This document shows, piece by piece, positions 24,449 through 33,829 of a DNA stretch of 64,000 bases. The notes beneath the pieces were generated by a model. The model searched no databases and was not told the DNA's origin. It saw only the letters and a program-made list of their open reading frames with translations. The stretch is from positions 1 through 64,000 of the forward strand of contig CAZCZE010000024.1 of the NCBI GenBank assembly GCA_964503125.1, given 5' to 3'. Numbering within the stretch: position 1 is the stretch's first letter; each line of letters opens with the position of its first letter. A program made the position numbers and the translations under genes. Origin of the DNA: FEN-1219 sp964503125 (GTDB taxonomy: Bacteria > Pseudomonadota > Gammaproteobacteria > Steroidobacterales > Rariloculaceae).

Positions 24449-27211
24449 CTAGGGCCCGAGATCCCACTTGATGTCGATCTTCGCCGTCGTGCCGACGGTC
24501 TGCTCGAGGATCGTGACCCCGGCCTGCGCGAGCTCGAGCCGCTCGTCGAGCATGTTCTGGAGGCGTACCTTCAGGCTTAAACGATCCGTGGGATAAAAGG
24601 AGTAGACGAAGTCGAGCGAGTCGAACGGCTGCTCGTACGTGTCCTGCGCGCCGCCACGGCCCGCGAAGAACAGGCGCTCGCCGAACGTGTTGTAGACCAG
24701 CGACCAGCTGTGCGTGCCGTTGTTCGAATCGAAGCCGAGCTGGACGTTTGCTACGTATTCCGAGTGCCCGCCGAGCGGCCGCACGGGATTCGTGAGGTCG
24801 AGGCCGATGTCGCCGACGGTGAGCTCCGAGTCGCTGACGGTGATGTTGCCCGACAGAAAAAACGGCTCGACCCATCTGCCCCAGCGATCGGCGAGAGGCG
24901 CGAGATCCTTGAGCCACTCGATCTCCAACCCCGAGACCTCCGCGGATTCCGCGTTGACGAACGTGACGAACACGTTGTTGTCGCTGCCGGCGCCCTCGGC
25001 GGTCTCGATCGGATCGTCGATCTTTTTGTAGAACAACGAGGCCGTGAAGTTGTCGCCGTTGTCGAAGAACCATTCCGCGCGGATGTCGAAATTGTCGATG
25101 GGCGAGGTCTTGAGCCCCGGCGTGCCGCGCACGCGCGCGTCGGTCAAGGGATCGATGTAGGTCGCCTCGGAAATCTCCCGCAGGTCCGGTCGGGCCACCG
25201 TGTGGCTGGCCCCGAAGCGCAGCTGAAACGTCTCGGCCCAGAATCCGGGCTTGATGAACGTCGCCGAGAGCGCGGGATAGAGGTCGTCCTCGAAGAGGTA
25301 TAGCCGCTGCAGGGCGTCGATGTCCGTGGTGCTCTGGCCGATCCCGACGTCGAACTCGAGCGGATCGATGGCTAGCGACATTTGCTGGAACTGCTCCCAA
25401 CGCACGCCGCCCGAGAAGCGCCAGCGGTCACCGGCCATGGCGTCGGCCTTGAGGTAGGCGGCCTCGACCGTCTGGGCCGCGAGGTAGCTCTCCGTGCCGA
25501 TGCCGCCGATCCCGAGCGCGAAGCCGTTGATCGGATTCAAAAGGTTGGCGTCGCTGAAGACGCCGCCGGGCGTGCCTGCGAGGATCGGCACGGCCGCGGC
25601 CGTCGTCGTTCCGAGCGTCAGCTCCGTTTGCAGATAGCTGCGCGACTTGCGCGAGTAGTCCCAGCCGCCGCTGATGGTCAGATCCCCGTTCTCGAAATAG
25701 AACGGCTTCGCGAGATCCCAGCCGTAGCTCTCGACGTCGTCCGCGAGATCGGTGAAGCGGTAGTTGGCCGCAGAGCCCGCGCGCCGCACCGACGTCTGAA
25801 TGAGGTCGCCCGTGACGGGGTCGACGACGTCCTCGCCAGAAATTAGAATCTCGCTCGGAATGTCGGTGGTCGCTTTCGAGTCGGAGTAGTACCACTCGTA
25901 AGTGAGCCCCTCGAAGACCGGCCTACCGAGGAACGGCAGGATCTCCGCCGTGTCGTCGCCGGCCACGTGCCGGCCGCGGATCTGGCTCGAGTTGAGCTCG
26001 CGCTCCTCGAAGCGGATGCGGTAGTCGCGCACCCCGCGACCCGAGCTCTGCTGGAAGTTGAACGTGTGGCCCTCGAGCACCGAGGCTTCGTCCTCGGTGT
26101 TGCGCAGGAAGAAGTTGCTCGTGTCGATGCGGTGATCGTCGCCGAAGGCCAGGCCGAGGTTGACGACGCCCGTCGCGGCCACCTGGTTCGTCGTCCGCCG
26201 CTGCTCGAAGTACTCCTCGTCGGGGTTGAGCACGTTGCGAATCGTGCGGTCGCGATTTCGCCAGGAGTTGTCGTACGACAGGAGCCCCAGCGCGCCGAAC
26301 TGCCACAGGTCATCGCTGCCGAAATACCACCGATTGCCGAGCGCAGCCTCGAGACCGCCGTCGGGGGTCGTTGATTTCGCTTGAAAGTCGATGTCGCGAT
26401 ACAGGGCCGTAGCGAGCTGTCGGTTGATGGCCTCGGCCTCGCTCACGAGGTGGAGATTGCCGTCGCGATTCAGCCCCGCGAGGATACCGGCGGTGCTGAT
26501 GTTGCCGCGGTAAGTTTGGATCGCGTCCCTGATCGTCTGCGGCAACACCCGTGTGCCATCGTCGGTTCCGAGCGAGTCGTCCTTGCCGCCGCGGTAGACG
26601 ATGCCGTCGCCGTCGTTGTCGGAGTTGTAGCCTGAAGCGATCTCGACGGAAACCACGGGCCCGTCCGGCAGGCCGCGAGTGAGAATGTCGACGTTTCCAC
26701 CGCCGAAAGCCGCCGGCATATCGGGCGAATAGCCTTTCTGCACCGCGAGCGCCTGGATGATCTCCGTGGGGAAGATGTCGAGCGGCAGCACGTTGCGCGT
26801 CAGATCCGGCGAGGGAACCTGGGCGTGATTGAGCAGAGCGCTCGAGTAGCGCTCACCGAGGCCGCGGACGTAGACGAACTGGTCGTTGACGACCGTGAGT
26901 CCCGGCATTCGCCGCAGCGCAAAAGACACGGTGCTGTCGCCCGTGCGCGAGATCTGCTCCGCTCCGAGGAAATCGCTCACGACTTCCTGCTCGAGCCGCT
27001 CCTGCGCGGAGTCGAATGCCGTCGACTTCAACCGACCGGTGACGAAGATCTCCTCGACTGCGGAAACGCTCTGGGCTTCGCCGGCCGCGACACCATCGGT
27101 CGGTTGCTGCGCCTGATCGTCTTGCGCCTCCTGCGAGTAGGCCGCCACTGGCAGCGCGCCAGCCCCGGCGAACGCGATGGCGATGGCGATTTCGAGCGGT
27201 TTTTTCTGCAT
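24449..27211 (-). CDS. TonB-dependent outer-membrane receptor
   Basis: A 920-residue TonB-dependent receptor. A signal peptide (IAIAFAGAGALPVAAYSQ) is followed by a TonB-box-like EEIFVTGR, a plug domain (VSFALRRMPGLTVVNDQFVY, VRGLGERYSS, FGGGNVDILTRG) and a long 22-strand-type barrel ending at VGTTAKIDIKWDLGP. The substrate is unknown. It lies 11 bases downstream of the lipoprotein gene on the same strand, so the two are an operon and probably form an outer-membrane uptake pair. ATG 27211 was chosen because the signal peptide starts there. Confidence 0.93.
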   Translation of the reverse strand: MQKKPLEIAIAIAFAGAGALPVAAYSQEAQDDQAQQPTDGVAAGEAQSVSAVEEIFVTGRLKSTAFDSAQERLEQEVVSDFLGAEQISRTGDSTVSFALRRMPGLTVVNDQFVYVRGLGERYSSALLNHAQVPSPDLTRNVLPLDIFPTEIIQALAVQKGYSPDMPAAFGGGNVDILTRGLPDGPVVSVEIASGYNSDNDGDGIVYRGGKDDSLGTDDGTRVLPQTIRDAIQTYRGNISTAGILAGLNRDGNLHLVSEAEAINRQLATALYRDIDFQAKSTTPDGGLEAALGNRWYFGSDDLWQFGALGLLSYDNSWRNRDRTIRNVLNPDEEYFEQRRTTNQVAATGVVNLGLAFGDDHRIDTSNFFLRNTEDEASVLEGHTFNFQQSSGRGVRDYRIRFEERELNSSQIRGRHVAGDDTAEILPFLGRPVFEGLTYEWYYSDSKATTDIPSEILISGEDVVDPVTGDLIQTSVRRAGSAANYRFTDLADDVESYGWDLAKPFYFENGDLTISGGWDYSRKSRSYLQTELTLGTTTAAAVPILAGTPGGVFSDANLLNPINGFALGIGGIGTESYLAAQTVEAAYLKADAMAGDRWRFSGGVRWEQFQQMSLAIDPLEFDVGIGQSTTDIDALQRLYLFEDDLYPALSATFIKPGFWAETFQLRFGASHTVARPDLREISEATYIDPLTDARVRGTPGLKTSPIDNFDIRAEWFFDNGDNFTASLFYKKIDDPIETAEGAGSDNNVFVTFVNAESAEVSGLEIEWLKDLAPLADRWGRWVEPFFLSGNITVSDSELTVGDIGLDLTNPVRPLGGHSEYVANVQLGFDSNNGTHSWSLVYNTFGERLFFAGRGGAQDTYEQPFDSLDFVYSFYPTDRLSLKVRLQNMLDERLELAQAGVTILEQTVGTTAKIDIKWDLGP

Positions 27212-27222
27212 GTTCACAGCGA

Positions 27223-28833
27223 TCACGGACCGCAGGGCGACGGAGCCGCCGGTGCGAACCAGAGCGCCTGGCCGCGGCTGCCTGGATGCAGGCCGTAGGT
27301 CCAGTTCGCCGTCCAGTCGTCGTTGCGCGCCACGGCGCCGGCGCCCGTGAAGGCGATTGCCGCACCGTTCTGATCGGTCTTGGCCGCTCTCGTGTAGAAG
27401 CAATCGAGCACCGCGAGGTTGGCGTTGGCGAAGAGATCCGCCGCCTGGACGATGACGTTGCCCGTGTTGAAGCTGTAGTTCGCGCCGTTCGTGCTCGGAT
27501 TGACGCCACGGATCCACTCGTCTTCCGTGTCGCCGTTCGGCAGTCGGTTACCGCTCGACGACTGCGTGGCCAGCTCGCAGGCGATGAGGGTGTTCGTGAC
27601 CGTCGTTGCGCCGGTAGCCGCCCACTGGTTCGTCACGCCGTCACCGGCGAACTCGAAGCACTCGTTGTTGCTGCCTACGTCGTCGGCAAACGCGCCGTAG
27701 ATGATGCTGCCCGCGAGCTGCATCTGCGGGCCGCGGCGCAGCGTCGGCCCTTCCGAGACGTCGGGATGCGTGCCGATGTCCTGAACGCCGATGATGCACG
27801 TCATGTTGGTGATCGTCGGATTCGTCATCGGCAGCGTGTCGAGCGGGACGCCGGCTGCCGCGCGCGTGTCACCGATGTTGTCGCCCTCGATGCAGCGGTT
27901 ACCATCCATCCCGGACTGAATGATCAAGGCCGTGTCGATCGTCCCGACATAGCCGTCGGAAAAATCGATCGAGTCGTCGCGCACGTACACGCCAACGTAG
28001 TGATCGACGTTGACGGCGCCGCCGAAGAACTCGATGCCGTCGTCGTAAGTGCTGTACGTCTCGATGTGGCTCACCGTCGTGCCCGAGCCCACGGCGTTGA
28101 AGGTGATGCCGTTGAGCTCGTCGTCGGGCGCGACCTCGAACCCCGTGTGCTTGACGACGACGTAGCGCAGGCTGCCCGAGCTGTCGGCATTGTCGTTGCC
28201 GCCGTAGCTCGAGGGTTGGCCTTCGGAGACTACGTGGCACGCGTTCGTGGCGCGCTGCTGGTCGGTGCAGTTGTTGGTGATGCCGTTGCCGTTGATGACG
28301 AGGCCGCCCCAGAGCTGGACGGACTCGGGAGAGGCCGTGTTGGTGACCGCGTCCGTGAAGCCCGTGAACGTGATCGGCGCCGCGGCAGACCCCTCCGCGA
28401 TGATCTGCGAGCCGCGATTGATGAGGACGTAGTCCGACGAGTCGCTGAACGCCAGCGTATTGCCGGCCGCGATCCGCAGCACCGGCCCAGTGCCGCTCGC
28501 AGGGGCGGCGCCCGACGTCACGTTGGTGCCGATGGCCAGCGTGTCCTGAAAGAGGTGCGTGCCCGTGATGAACGGGATGTCGAGATTGACGGTCAGCGGG
28601 TTCGTGAAGCTCACGAACGTCGAGGGATACGTGCAATTGGTGCCGTCGAACGAGCCTTGCCGCGTGTTGCCGTTCACGACATACGCCGCGCACGGGTTCG
28701 TGCTGCCTCCACCCCCACCGCCGGTGCTCGTGCTGTTGTCGATGTTGGTCGGCTGCAACACGATGTCGCCGCTCTCGCAGCCCGCGACGGCGAGCGCCGC
28801 AGCACCGAGGATGAATAGGTTCTTCGTCGCCAT
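27223..28833 (-). CDS. Surface lipoprotein, parallel beta-helix type, partner of the TonB receptor
   Basis: A 536-residue lipoprotein. The signal peptide ends in the lipobox AVAGC, followed by a Gly/Ser linker and a repetitive Asn/Gly/Thr-rich body suggesting a right-handed beta-helix (LWGGLVINGNGITNNC, LRYVVVKHTGFEVAPDDELN, VSHIETYSTYDDGIEFFGG). The YDDGIEFFGG-type turns recur as in pectate-lyase-like folds, but no catalytic motif was recognised. AGGAGA precedes ATG 28833. Pairing with a downstream receptor suggests capture of a large ligand. Confidence 0.75.
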   Translation of the reverse strand: MATKNLFILGAAALAVAGCESGDIVLQPTNIDNSTSTGGGGGGSTNPCAAYVVNGNTRQGSFDGTNCTYPSTFVSFTNPLTVNLDIPFITGTHLFQDTLAIGTNVTSGAAPASGTGPVLRIAAGNTLAFSDSSDYVLINRGSQIIAEGSAAAPITFTGFTDAVTNTASPESVQLWGGLVINGNGITNNCTDQQRATNACHVVSEGQPSSYGGNDNADSSGSLRYVVVKHTGFEVAPDDELNGITFNAVGSGTTVSHIETYSTYDDGIEFFGGAVNVDHYVGVYVRDDSIDFSDGYVGTIDTALIIQSGMDGNRCIEGDNIGDTRAAAGVPLDTLPMTNPTITNMTCIIGVQDIGTHPDVSEGPTLRRGPQMQLAGSIIYGAFADDVGSNNECFEFAGDGVTNQWAATGATTVTNTLIACELATQSSSGNRLPNGDTEDEWIRGVNPSTNGANYSFNTGNVIVQAADLFANANLAVLDCFYTRAAKTDQNGAAIAFTGAGAVARNDDWTANWTYGLHPGSRGQALWFAPAAPSPCGP

Positions 28834-29005
28834 TCGGAAGTCTCCTAAGGATGTCGTTATTCGTGCTCGAAGCCCGACGGCCGTGCGAGCGGAAGTGTCG
28901 TGAACGGCTGGTACCTTAGGATGGCTCTGTTGAGAAAATGTGAACGAAATGTTTCCGATTTGTTTCTGTAGAGGCTGCGCTGGATTCAGCGCGGTCAAAG
29001 GCTTC

Positions 29006-29668
29006 TTATGTTCGATCGAACAGCCAACGGCAGAACGCCGACGCCGCGAGCGCGCCGGCCAGTTGCGCAACGACGAACCCGCCGACGCTTGCCGGCTCGA
29101 TGCCGGCGAACGTGTTGCTCAACGAGCGAGCGAGCGTGACTGCGGGATTGGCGAACGACGTCGACGCCGTGAACCAGTAAGCCGCCGCAATGTACAGCCC
29201 CACGGCGTAGGCAACGTGGCCCGGTCGCGACCTTGTCGTTCCGAGCACCGTTGCGATGAGCCCGAATGTGGCGACGAGCTCCGATAGCCACTGACTGAGT
29301 CCGAATCGGACGGTGGTCGACACTTGAACGACGGCCACGTCGAACATCGCATGCGCGACGAGCACGCCGATCACGGCACCGATCGTTTGAGCCGCGACGA
29401 AGGGGATGACCCTGGGCGCGGGTAAGTTTCCCTGGAGCGCGAGAACCAGGCTGACCACCGGGTTGAAGTGCGCCCCTGAGACCGGGGCGAACACCTGGAT
29501 GAGCACGATCAAGATGCATCCGGTCGCGAGCGTGTTCCCCAGCAACGTGAGTGCAACGTTGCCGCCGGCGAGCCGCTCCGCCATGATCCCCGACCCAATG
29601 ACGGTGGCCAGCAGCAGCGCCGTGCCCACCGCTTCCGCGGCCAGCGCGCGGCGCAAGTCGTAGATCAC
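29006..29668 (-). CDS. MIP-family aquaglyceroporin of the arsenic operon
   Basis: A 220-residue channel with six membrane helices and two half-helix motifs: HFNPVVS (NPV) and SFANPAVTLARSLSNTF (NPA). In arsenic operons such channels (AqpS type) let arsenite or methylated arsenicals pass. The assignment to arsenic rests on its place after arsR and arsI on the same strand. The start is GTG 29668, with a weak ribosome binding site. An 83-base gap separates it from arsI. Confidence 0.85.
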   Translation of the reverse strand: MIYDLRRALAAEAVGTALLLATVIGSGIMAERLAGGNVALTLLGNTLATGCILIVLIQVFAPVSGAHFNPVVSLVLALQGNLPAPRVIPFVAAQTIGAVIGVLVAHAMFDVAVVQVSTTVRFGLSQWLSELVATFGLIATVLGTTRSRPGHVAYAVGLYIAAAYWFTASTSFANPAVTLARSLSNTFAGIEPASVGGFVVAQLAGALAASAFCRWLFDRT

Positions 29669-29751
29669 GGTTGGTCGCGCCCGATGGCCTGCAGTCGTCG
29701 CTGCAAGCTCAGCACAAGAAGAGCATGTTGTAGGGTTTCTCCGTCACGCCG

Positions 29752-30255
29752 CTAGGCACAGCATGACGCACCACTGGCTTGCGCTCCGGCGCGTTGCTCG
29801 GGCGTGCAGCACGAACCCGCCGCGCCTTGACCGTCTAGCGTGCGTGGGATACAGCACGCCGATGCGGACGCACTGGCCTCACCGCCGTACAAGGTACTCT
29901 CGCCCGTCGTCAAGAACGTCTCCCAGCGCACGCCTTGCGGGTCCTCGACCCAGCTTTTTTCGCTGTTCGCGTAACAACAAACCGTCGGCCCTTCGTCCAG
30001 CACGGGACGATCCACGCGCTTGAGCCGCGCGTATACCTCCTCCAACTCCTTCTTCTCCTCGACTTGAATGCCGAGGTGCTCTATGCCTCTGCTCGCGCTT
30101 CGCGCACTGATCGCAAAATTGACGCGCGGATCATCCAGCAACCATTTCGCATAGTCCGGCTCGTGCACGACGGGTGCGGCCGCAAAGAGCTCGGAGTAGA
30201 ACCGGACGGAATCCGCGAGGTCGTTGACGGAAACGTGGATATGTAGACGCTTCAT
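29752..30255 (-). CDS. arsI: ArsI/CadI-type vicinal oxygen chelate protein (C-As lyase candidate)
   Basis: A 167-residue protein. ArsI cleaves the carbon-arsenic bond of methylarsenite and aromatic arsenicals. The first 115 residues form the vicinal oxygen chelate fold with candidate iron ligands His5, His60 and Glu104 and the vicinal Cys pair 93-94 in TVCCYANSEKSW that binds the arsenical. A Cys-rich tail (ACCIP, SCCTP, SCCA) gives three further CC pairs. Start ATG 30255 overlaps the arsR stop by 4 bases. CadI-like cadmium proteins share this fold, so the substrate is an inference from the Cys pair and context. Confidence 0.85.
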   Translation of the reverse strand: MKRLHIHVSVNDLADSVRFYSELFAAAPVVHEPDYAKWLLDDPRVNFAISARSASRGIEHLGIQVEEKKELEEVYARLKRVDRPVLDEGPTVCCYANSEKSWVEDPQGVRWETFLTTGESTLYGGEASASASACCIPRTLDGQGAAGSCCTPEQRAGAQASGASCCA

Positions 30256-30623
30256 GAGCCTCTCCGATGCTTTACGGGTGAGTGGGTCCGCTCGCTCGCC
30301 GGTTCGCAATCCGGAGCGCACGTGGCGCCGCTGACGGTGCAGCACTCTTCGGTCAGGTAGCCGATCAGAGCGTTCATCGCGGCGAAGTCGGTAGCGTAGA
30401 AAATTTGCCGGCTCAGGCGCCGTTGCGTGAGCAACCCGGCGCGGGTCAGGTGTTGCAGGTGAAATGTCAGCGACGACGGCACGAGACCGAGTTGTTCCGC
30501 GATCATTCCGGCCGGCAACCCTTCGGCGCCGTGTTTGACGAGCAAGCGAAAGATCGCGAGTCGATGCTCGTGGGCAAGTGCAGCGAGGGCGCTCAGGGCT
30601 TTGGTTGCGGGTGGCACATTCAT
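30252..30623 (-). CDS. arsR: ArsR-family metalloregulator
   Basis: A 123-residue winged-helix repressor. LAALAHEHRLAIFRLLVKHG leads to the recognition helix region LGLVPSSLTFHLQHLTRAGLL (in pieces), and a Cys-rich C-terminus follows (ECCTVSGATCAPDCEP) that can bind As(III). The Cys residues lie in the tail rather than in the alpha-3 helix, a placement found in several independently evolved ArsR types. ATG 30623 was chosen; GTG 30632 abuts the operator. It heads the arsR-arsI-aquaglyceroporin operon and should be autoregulated. Confidence 0.92.
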   Translation of the reverse strand: MNVPPATKALSALAALAHEHRLAIFRLLVKHGAEGLPAGMIAEQLGLVPSSLTFHLQHLTRAGLLTQRRLSRQIFYATDFAAMNALIGYLTEECCTVSGATCAPDCEPASERTHSPVKHRRGS

Positions 30624-30633
30624 GAGCGCCACT

Positions 30634-30657
30634 ATATTTCGATATTTATCGAAATAT
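30634..30657. promoter_or_regulatory. Candidate ArsR operator
   Basis: A perfect inverted repeat with 11-bp arms (ATATTTCGATA/TATCGAAATAT) and a 2-bp TT spacer, centred about 22 bases upstream of the arsR ATG at 30623. It is AT-rich against a GC-rich background and sits where the arsR promoter must be, so ArsR binding is the natural reading. Confidence 0.85.
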
Positions 30658-30727
30658 CAATTTATCAGGCGACCGACGGCCAAGCTATTGAAACACAGTG
30701 GATTTCTACGGGTCCTACGCCAAGCCG

Positions 30728-31591
30728 CTAGCGCGGCACAGCGAACACCTGCGTCCAATAGACGTCGGGATTCTTGCCGGGCGCGAGCGCGAAGGCGATC
30801 CCGGTCTCGGTGAAGTTCGGCTCCATGAGGGACGCGCAATGCCCCGGGCTCGCGAGCCAGGCCGCGACGACGGCCGCGGCGTCGTGCTGCCCGGCGGCGA
30901 CGTTCTCGCCCGACGCGCGCCAGGCATAGCCCGCGCGCGTGATGCGCTCGCCCGAATCGCTACCGTCCGAGCCGCGGTGGGTCGGCGTGCCGCGCTCGGC
31001 CATGTCGAGCGAATGGACGGCGGCGGCGGCCGTGAGCACGGGCGACAGAGTCAGTGGTGCGGCCGCGGCATGCTGCGTGCGCCCGCACTCGCGCGACTCG
31101 GCGCGCGCCGTGTTGACGAGCTCGAGGACCTGCTGCGTGACGCCGGCGGAGTCCTGCAGCGCGGCGAACGGCTGCGGGGCCCGCGCCGCCATGACGATCC
31201 ACGTGTTGTCGCCGCTCTGATGAAAACCGAGCTCGGTGAAGGCCGGATCGTTGACGGCCGCGCAGTAGCGTTCGGCGAGGATGCCGCGAAGCGCTTCGTC
31301 CGCGCGCGAGCCGCGCACGTGGAACGACGTCGAGTTCGCGACGGGATAGCCGACGCGCTCGAGCGCGCGTTTGAGCTCACGATTGCCCGCGAGCTCGCGC
31401 GCGGCGGCGTCGAGCGCGGAGTGGCGGCGTACGGCCGTGCCGACGGGCGCGGTTCCCGCGCAGCCTTGCTCGCGCAAGCCGTTGATCACGGCGGCGGGAT
31501 CGGCGGCGGCCGCAGGCACCCATGCGCCCGCGACGAGCAGCGCGAGCGCGGCGCAGGCGAGGCGCTTCAATCGCGGCGCGACAGGATCCAT
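30728..31591 (-). CDS. Secreted CAP/SCP-like protein (YkwD type)
   Basis: A 287-residue exported protein. A signal peptide (LACAALALLVAGAWVPAAAA) is followed by a variable N-terminal domain and a C-terminal CAP domain from about residue 155: VLELVNTARAESRECG, TAAAAVHSLDMAERGTPTH, ENVAAGQHDAAAVVAAWLAS and PGHCASLMEPNFTETGIAFA. CAP residues His/Glu/Glu/His are present in HSLDMA, SGENVAA and SPGHCASL regions. Function is unknown. The start overlaps the amidohydrolase stop by 25 bases. Confidence 0.85.
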   Translation of the reverse strand: MDPVAPRLKRLACAALALLVAGAWVPAAAADPAAVINGLREQGCAGTAPVGTAVRRHSALDAAARELAGNRELKRALERVGYPVANSTSFHVRGSRADEALRGILAERYCAAVNDPAFTELGFHQSGDNTWIVMAARAPQPFAALQDSAGVTQQVLELVNTARAESRECGRTQHAAAAPLTLSPVLTAAAAVHSLDMAERGTPTHRGSDGSDSGERITRAGYAWRASGENVAAGQHDAAAVVAAWLASPGHCASLMEPNFTETGIAFALAPGKNPDVYWTQVFAVPR

Positions 31592-32952
31592 TTCGGAATC
31601 ACGCCCGCGTGCGACAGCAAATGGTCGCGCGCATTCGACAGCCGGTCGAGCAGCCGCGGCAGGTCGAGCCGGATGAGCTGGCCGTTGTGCTTCACGATGC
31701 GGCCGCCGACGATGACCGTGTCGACGTTCGAGGTGTCGGCGCAAATGACGACCGTCGCGACCGGATCGATGACGGGCGCCACGTTGACCTGGTCCGTGCG
31801 CACGAGGATGACGTCGGCCTGCTTGCCGGGCCCGATCGTGCCGATCTTGTGGTCGAGCGCGCAGGCGCGCGCACCGTCGATCGTCGCGAACTCGAGCACG
31901 TCGCGGTGCGTGAGCGTGGGCGCGAACGCGACGTCGGGCGTGTCCGTGAACGCGAGGATGCGCTCCTGCACGAGCGCCGTGCGCATCTGCGTGAACATGT
32001 CGCCGGGCACGCTCGACACCACGTCGATCGACAGCGACGGCCGCACACCGCGCGCCACCAGCCGGCCCGTCGGCGGCACGCCGTGGCCCATGAGCATCTC
32101 GACATACGGCGCGACGGACGCCGTGCCGCCCGACTTCGCGATGAGATCGAGCTCCTCGTCGGTCGAGTCGGTGCAGTGGATGTACGTGGTATCGGGCCCC
32201 ATGAGGCCGAGCTCGTTGAGCGTTTTGATGTGGTTGACGTGCACGCCCGTCAAGCGCATGCCGACGTGCACGCTGATGCGGATGCCCAAGTCGCGCGCGA
32301 GCAGCCAGTCGTGCTTCGCGACCTCGGGCGTCGTGTTGCCGGGCGCGCGCGCCGCGAGCGCGAGCGTCAGGAGCTGATCGTCGGAGTTGAAGTACTGCTT
32401 GCGGATGCGCCGCACGTCCTCGGGGTGCTCCTTCGAGCTGTAGGCCCACCACGTAGACGCGCCCACGGGCGGTCCGTGCGCGTACACGGCGCGGATGCCG
32501 GCCTCCGTGAGCCCCGCGATCGCCGCATCGGCGTGCTCGGGCGTGTTGTTCACGTGCGACCAGTCGAGCAGCGTCGTGATGCCGCCGTTCAGGCACTCGA
32601 GCGCGCCCATGAGGTTCGCGATGTAGACGTCGTCGGCACGGTACTGGATGCCGATGTTGTCGAGCATGCCCGAGAAGTACTGATCGAGCGTGCAGCTCGG
32701 CAGCACGCCGCGCACGGGCGTCTGCCACGTGTGGCGGTGCGTGTCGACGAAGCCCGGCATCACGATGCGGTTGCGCGCGTCGATGACGTTGGCGTTCGGG
32801 CTCACTTCGAGGTTGCGCCCGACGGCGGCGATCTTGTCGCCGTCGATGAGCACGTCCGTGAGCGGCAAGTCGCCGAGCTCGGGATCGAGCGTCAGGACGT
32901 AGCCGCCTCTGATCAGAGTGGTTCGGTCCGTGTACGGGCGGCCGCCGATCAT
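31567..32952 (-). CDS. Amidohydrolase family protein (TRZ/ATZ/cytosine-deaminase-like)
   Basis: A 461-residue metal-dependent hydrolase. The first metal motif is GFVDTHRHTWQTP, followed by ITTLLDWSHVNN, SVHVGMRL, IHCTDSTDEE and the SLSIDVV segment with the catalytic Asp. The C-terminal small domain contains IGTIGPGKQADVILVRTD, typical for the family. The substrate (a deaminated or dechlorinated ring or amide) cannot be read from sequence. No signal peptide is seen. It overlaps the CAP gene. Confidence 0.85.
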   Translation of the reverse strand: MIGGRPYTDRTTLIRGGYVLTLDPELGDLPLTDVLIDGDKIAAVGRNLEVSPNANVIDARNRIVMPGFVDTHRHTWQTPVRGVLPSCTLDQYFSGMLDNIGIQYRADDVYIANLMGALECLNGGITTLLDWSHVNNTPEHADAAIAGLTEAGIRAVYAHGPPVGASTWWAYSSKEHPEDVRRIRKQYFNSDDQLLTLALAARAPGNTTPEVAKHDWLLARDLGIRISVHVGMRLTGVHVNHIKTLNELGLMGPDTTYIHCTDSTDEELDLIAKSGGTASVAPYVEMLMGHGVPPTGRLVARGVRPSLSIDVVSSVPGDMFTQMRTALVQERILAFTDTPDVAFAPTLTHRDVLEFATIDGARACALDHKIGTIGPGKQADVILVRTDQVNVAPVIDPVATVVICADTSNVDTVIVGGRIVKHNGQLIRLDLPRLLDRLSNARDHLLSHAGVIPKWILSRRD

Positions 32953-32997
32953 GGTGAGCTCCCGAGCGCCGTTGTCGTCTGGTGGTTCGCCGAAGCG

Positions 32998-33768
32998 CTA
33001 GGGCCTGCGGCGAGGCCTTGCGGCCGGCTGCGACGCGCGCGCGGCGGCCGCGACGATCGCCGCTATCACGGGTGCATCGATCGGCTGCGCGACGTTGACC
33101 ATGTCGATCTTGAGACCCGTCCACTCGAGGCCCGAGCCGACGTGCAAGCCGATCAGCACGGGATCGTCGGCTACGCCCAAGATCAGCGGCGAACCCGACA
33201 TTCCGGGGTACGTCACGCACGTGTGGGCAACGAGCCCCGGGGGCAGCGAGGCGCGTGGCTCGAGACGGCAGTCGGTGTGCGTGCCCACGTCGGCGTAGCG
33301 CATGACGAGCCGGACCGGCGCGCGGTCGGCAACGAGCTTCGCGAGCGATTGGTCGCCGACCTCCCCGACGCGCCAACGGTGCAAATCGCCGCGGATACGC
33401 TTGGAAAGCACGACGGCCCAATCGTTGCCCGCGCCGAGCGCATCGCCGCCGGCGTGCCACACCTCGTCGATCGCGTACTCCTTGCCGCGCGCGAGGACCC
33501 TGCAATCGCGCACGACCTCGGCGGACGAGGCGGGCAACCCATGGGCGGTCGTCAACAACACGTCGGCGTGCTCGTGGGCGCCGACTTCGAGCACCGCACC
33601 GCGGCTCAGCATGAACGTGGGCGTGCCCGGCACTCTACACCGCAGCAACGCGACACCGCGCTCGATGCCCGTGCCACTGGGTGCCGGCAGCGTAGTAATT
33701 TCGGCCGCGCGAGCTGCCGGTGCGCCCAACGTCGCGACAACGAGAATCGAAAGCCAGCGGGCCCGCAT
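32998..33768 (-). CDS. Secreted trypsin-like serine protease
   Basis: A 256-residue exported protease-like protein. A signal peptide (LSILVVATLGAPAARAAE) is followed by the triad in order: His in VLLTTAHGLPAS, Asp in GAGNDWAVVLSK, and Ser in TYPGMSGSPLILG. Two Cys (DCRV and HTDCRLE/HTCVT) may form disulfides. The GMSGSP motif is of the V8/HtrA-like type rather than GDSGGP. ATG 33768 was chosen; GTG 33777 is possible. Confidence 0.82.
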   Translation of the reverse strand: MRARWLSILVVATLGAPAARAAEITTLPAPSGTGIERGVALLRCRVPGTPTFMLSRGAVLEVGAHEHADVLLTTAHGLPASSAEVVRDCRVLARGKEYAIDEVWHAGGDALGAGNDWAVVLSKRIRGDLHRWRVGEVGDQSLAKLVADRAPVRLVMRYADVGTHTDCRLEPRASLPPGLVAHTCVTYPGMSGSPLILGVADDPVLIGLHVGSGLEWTGLKIDMVNVAQPIDAPVIAAIVAAAARASQPAARPRRRP

Positions 33769-33829
33769 GGACGCCACGATAGCCTGACCGTTGGGTCAAG
33801 ACTAGGCGGCAACCCCGTCGACGGAGCGC

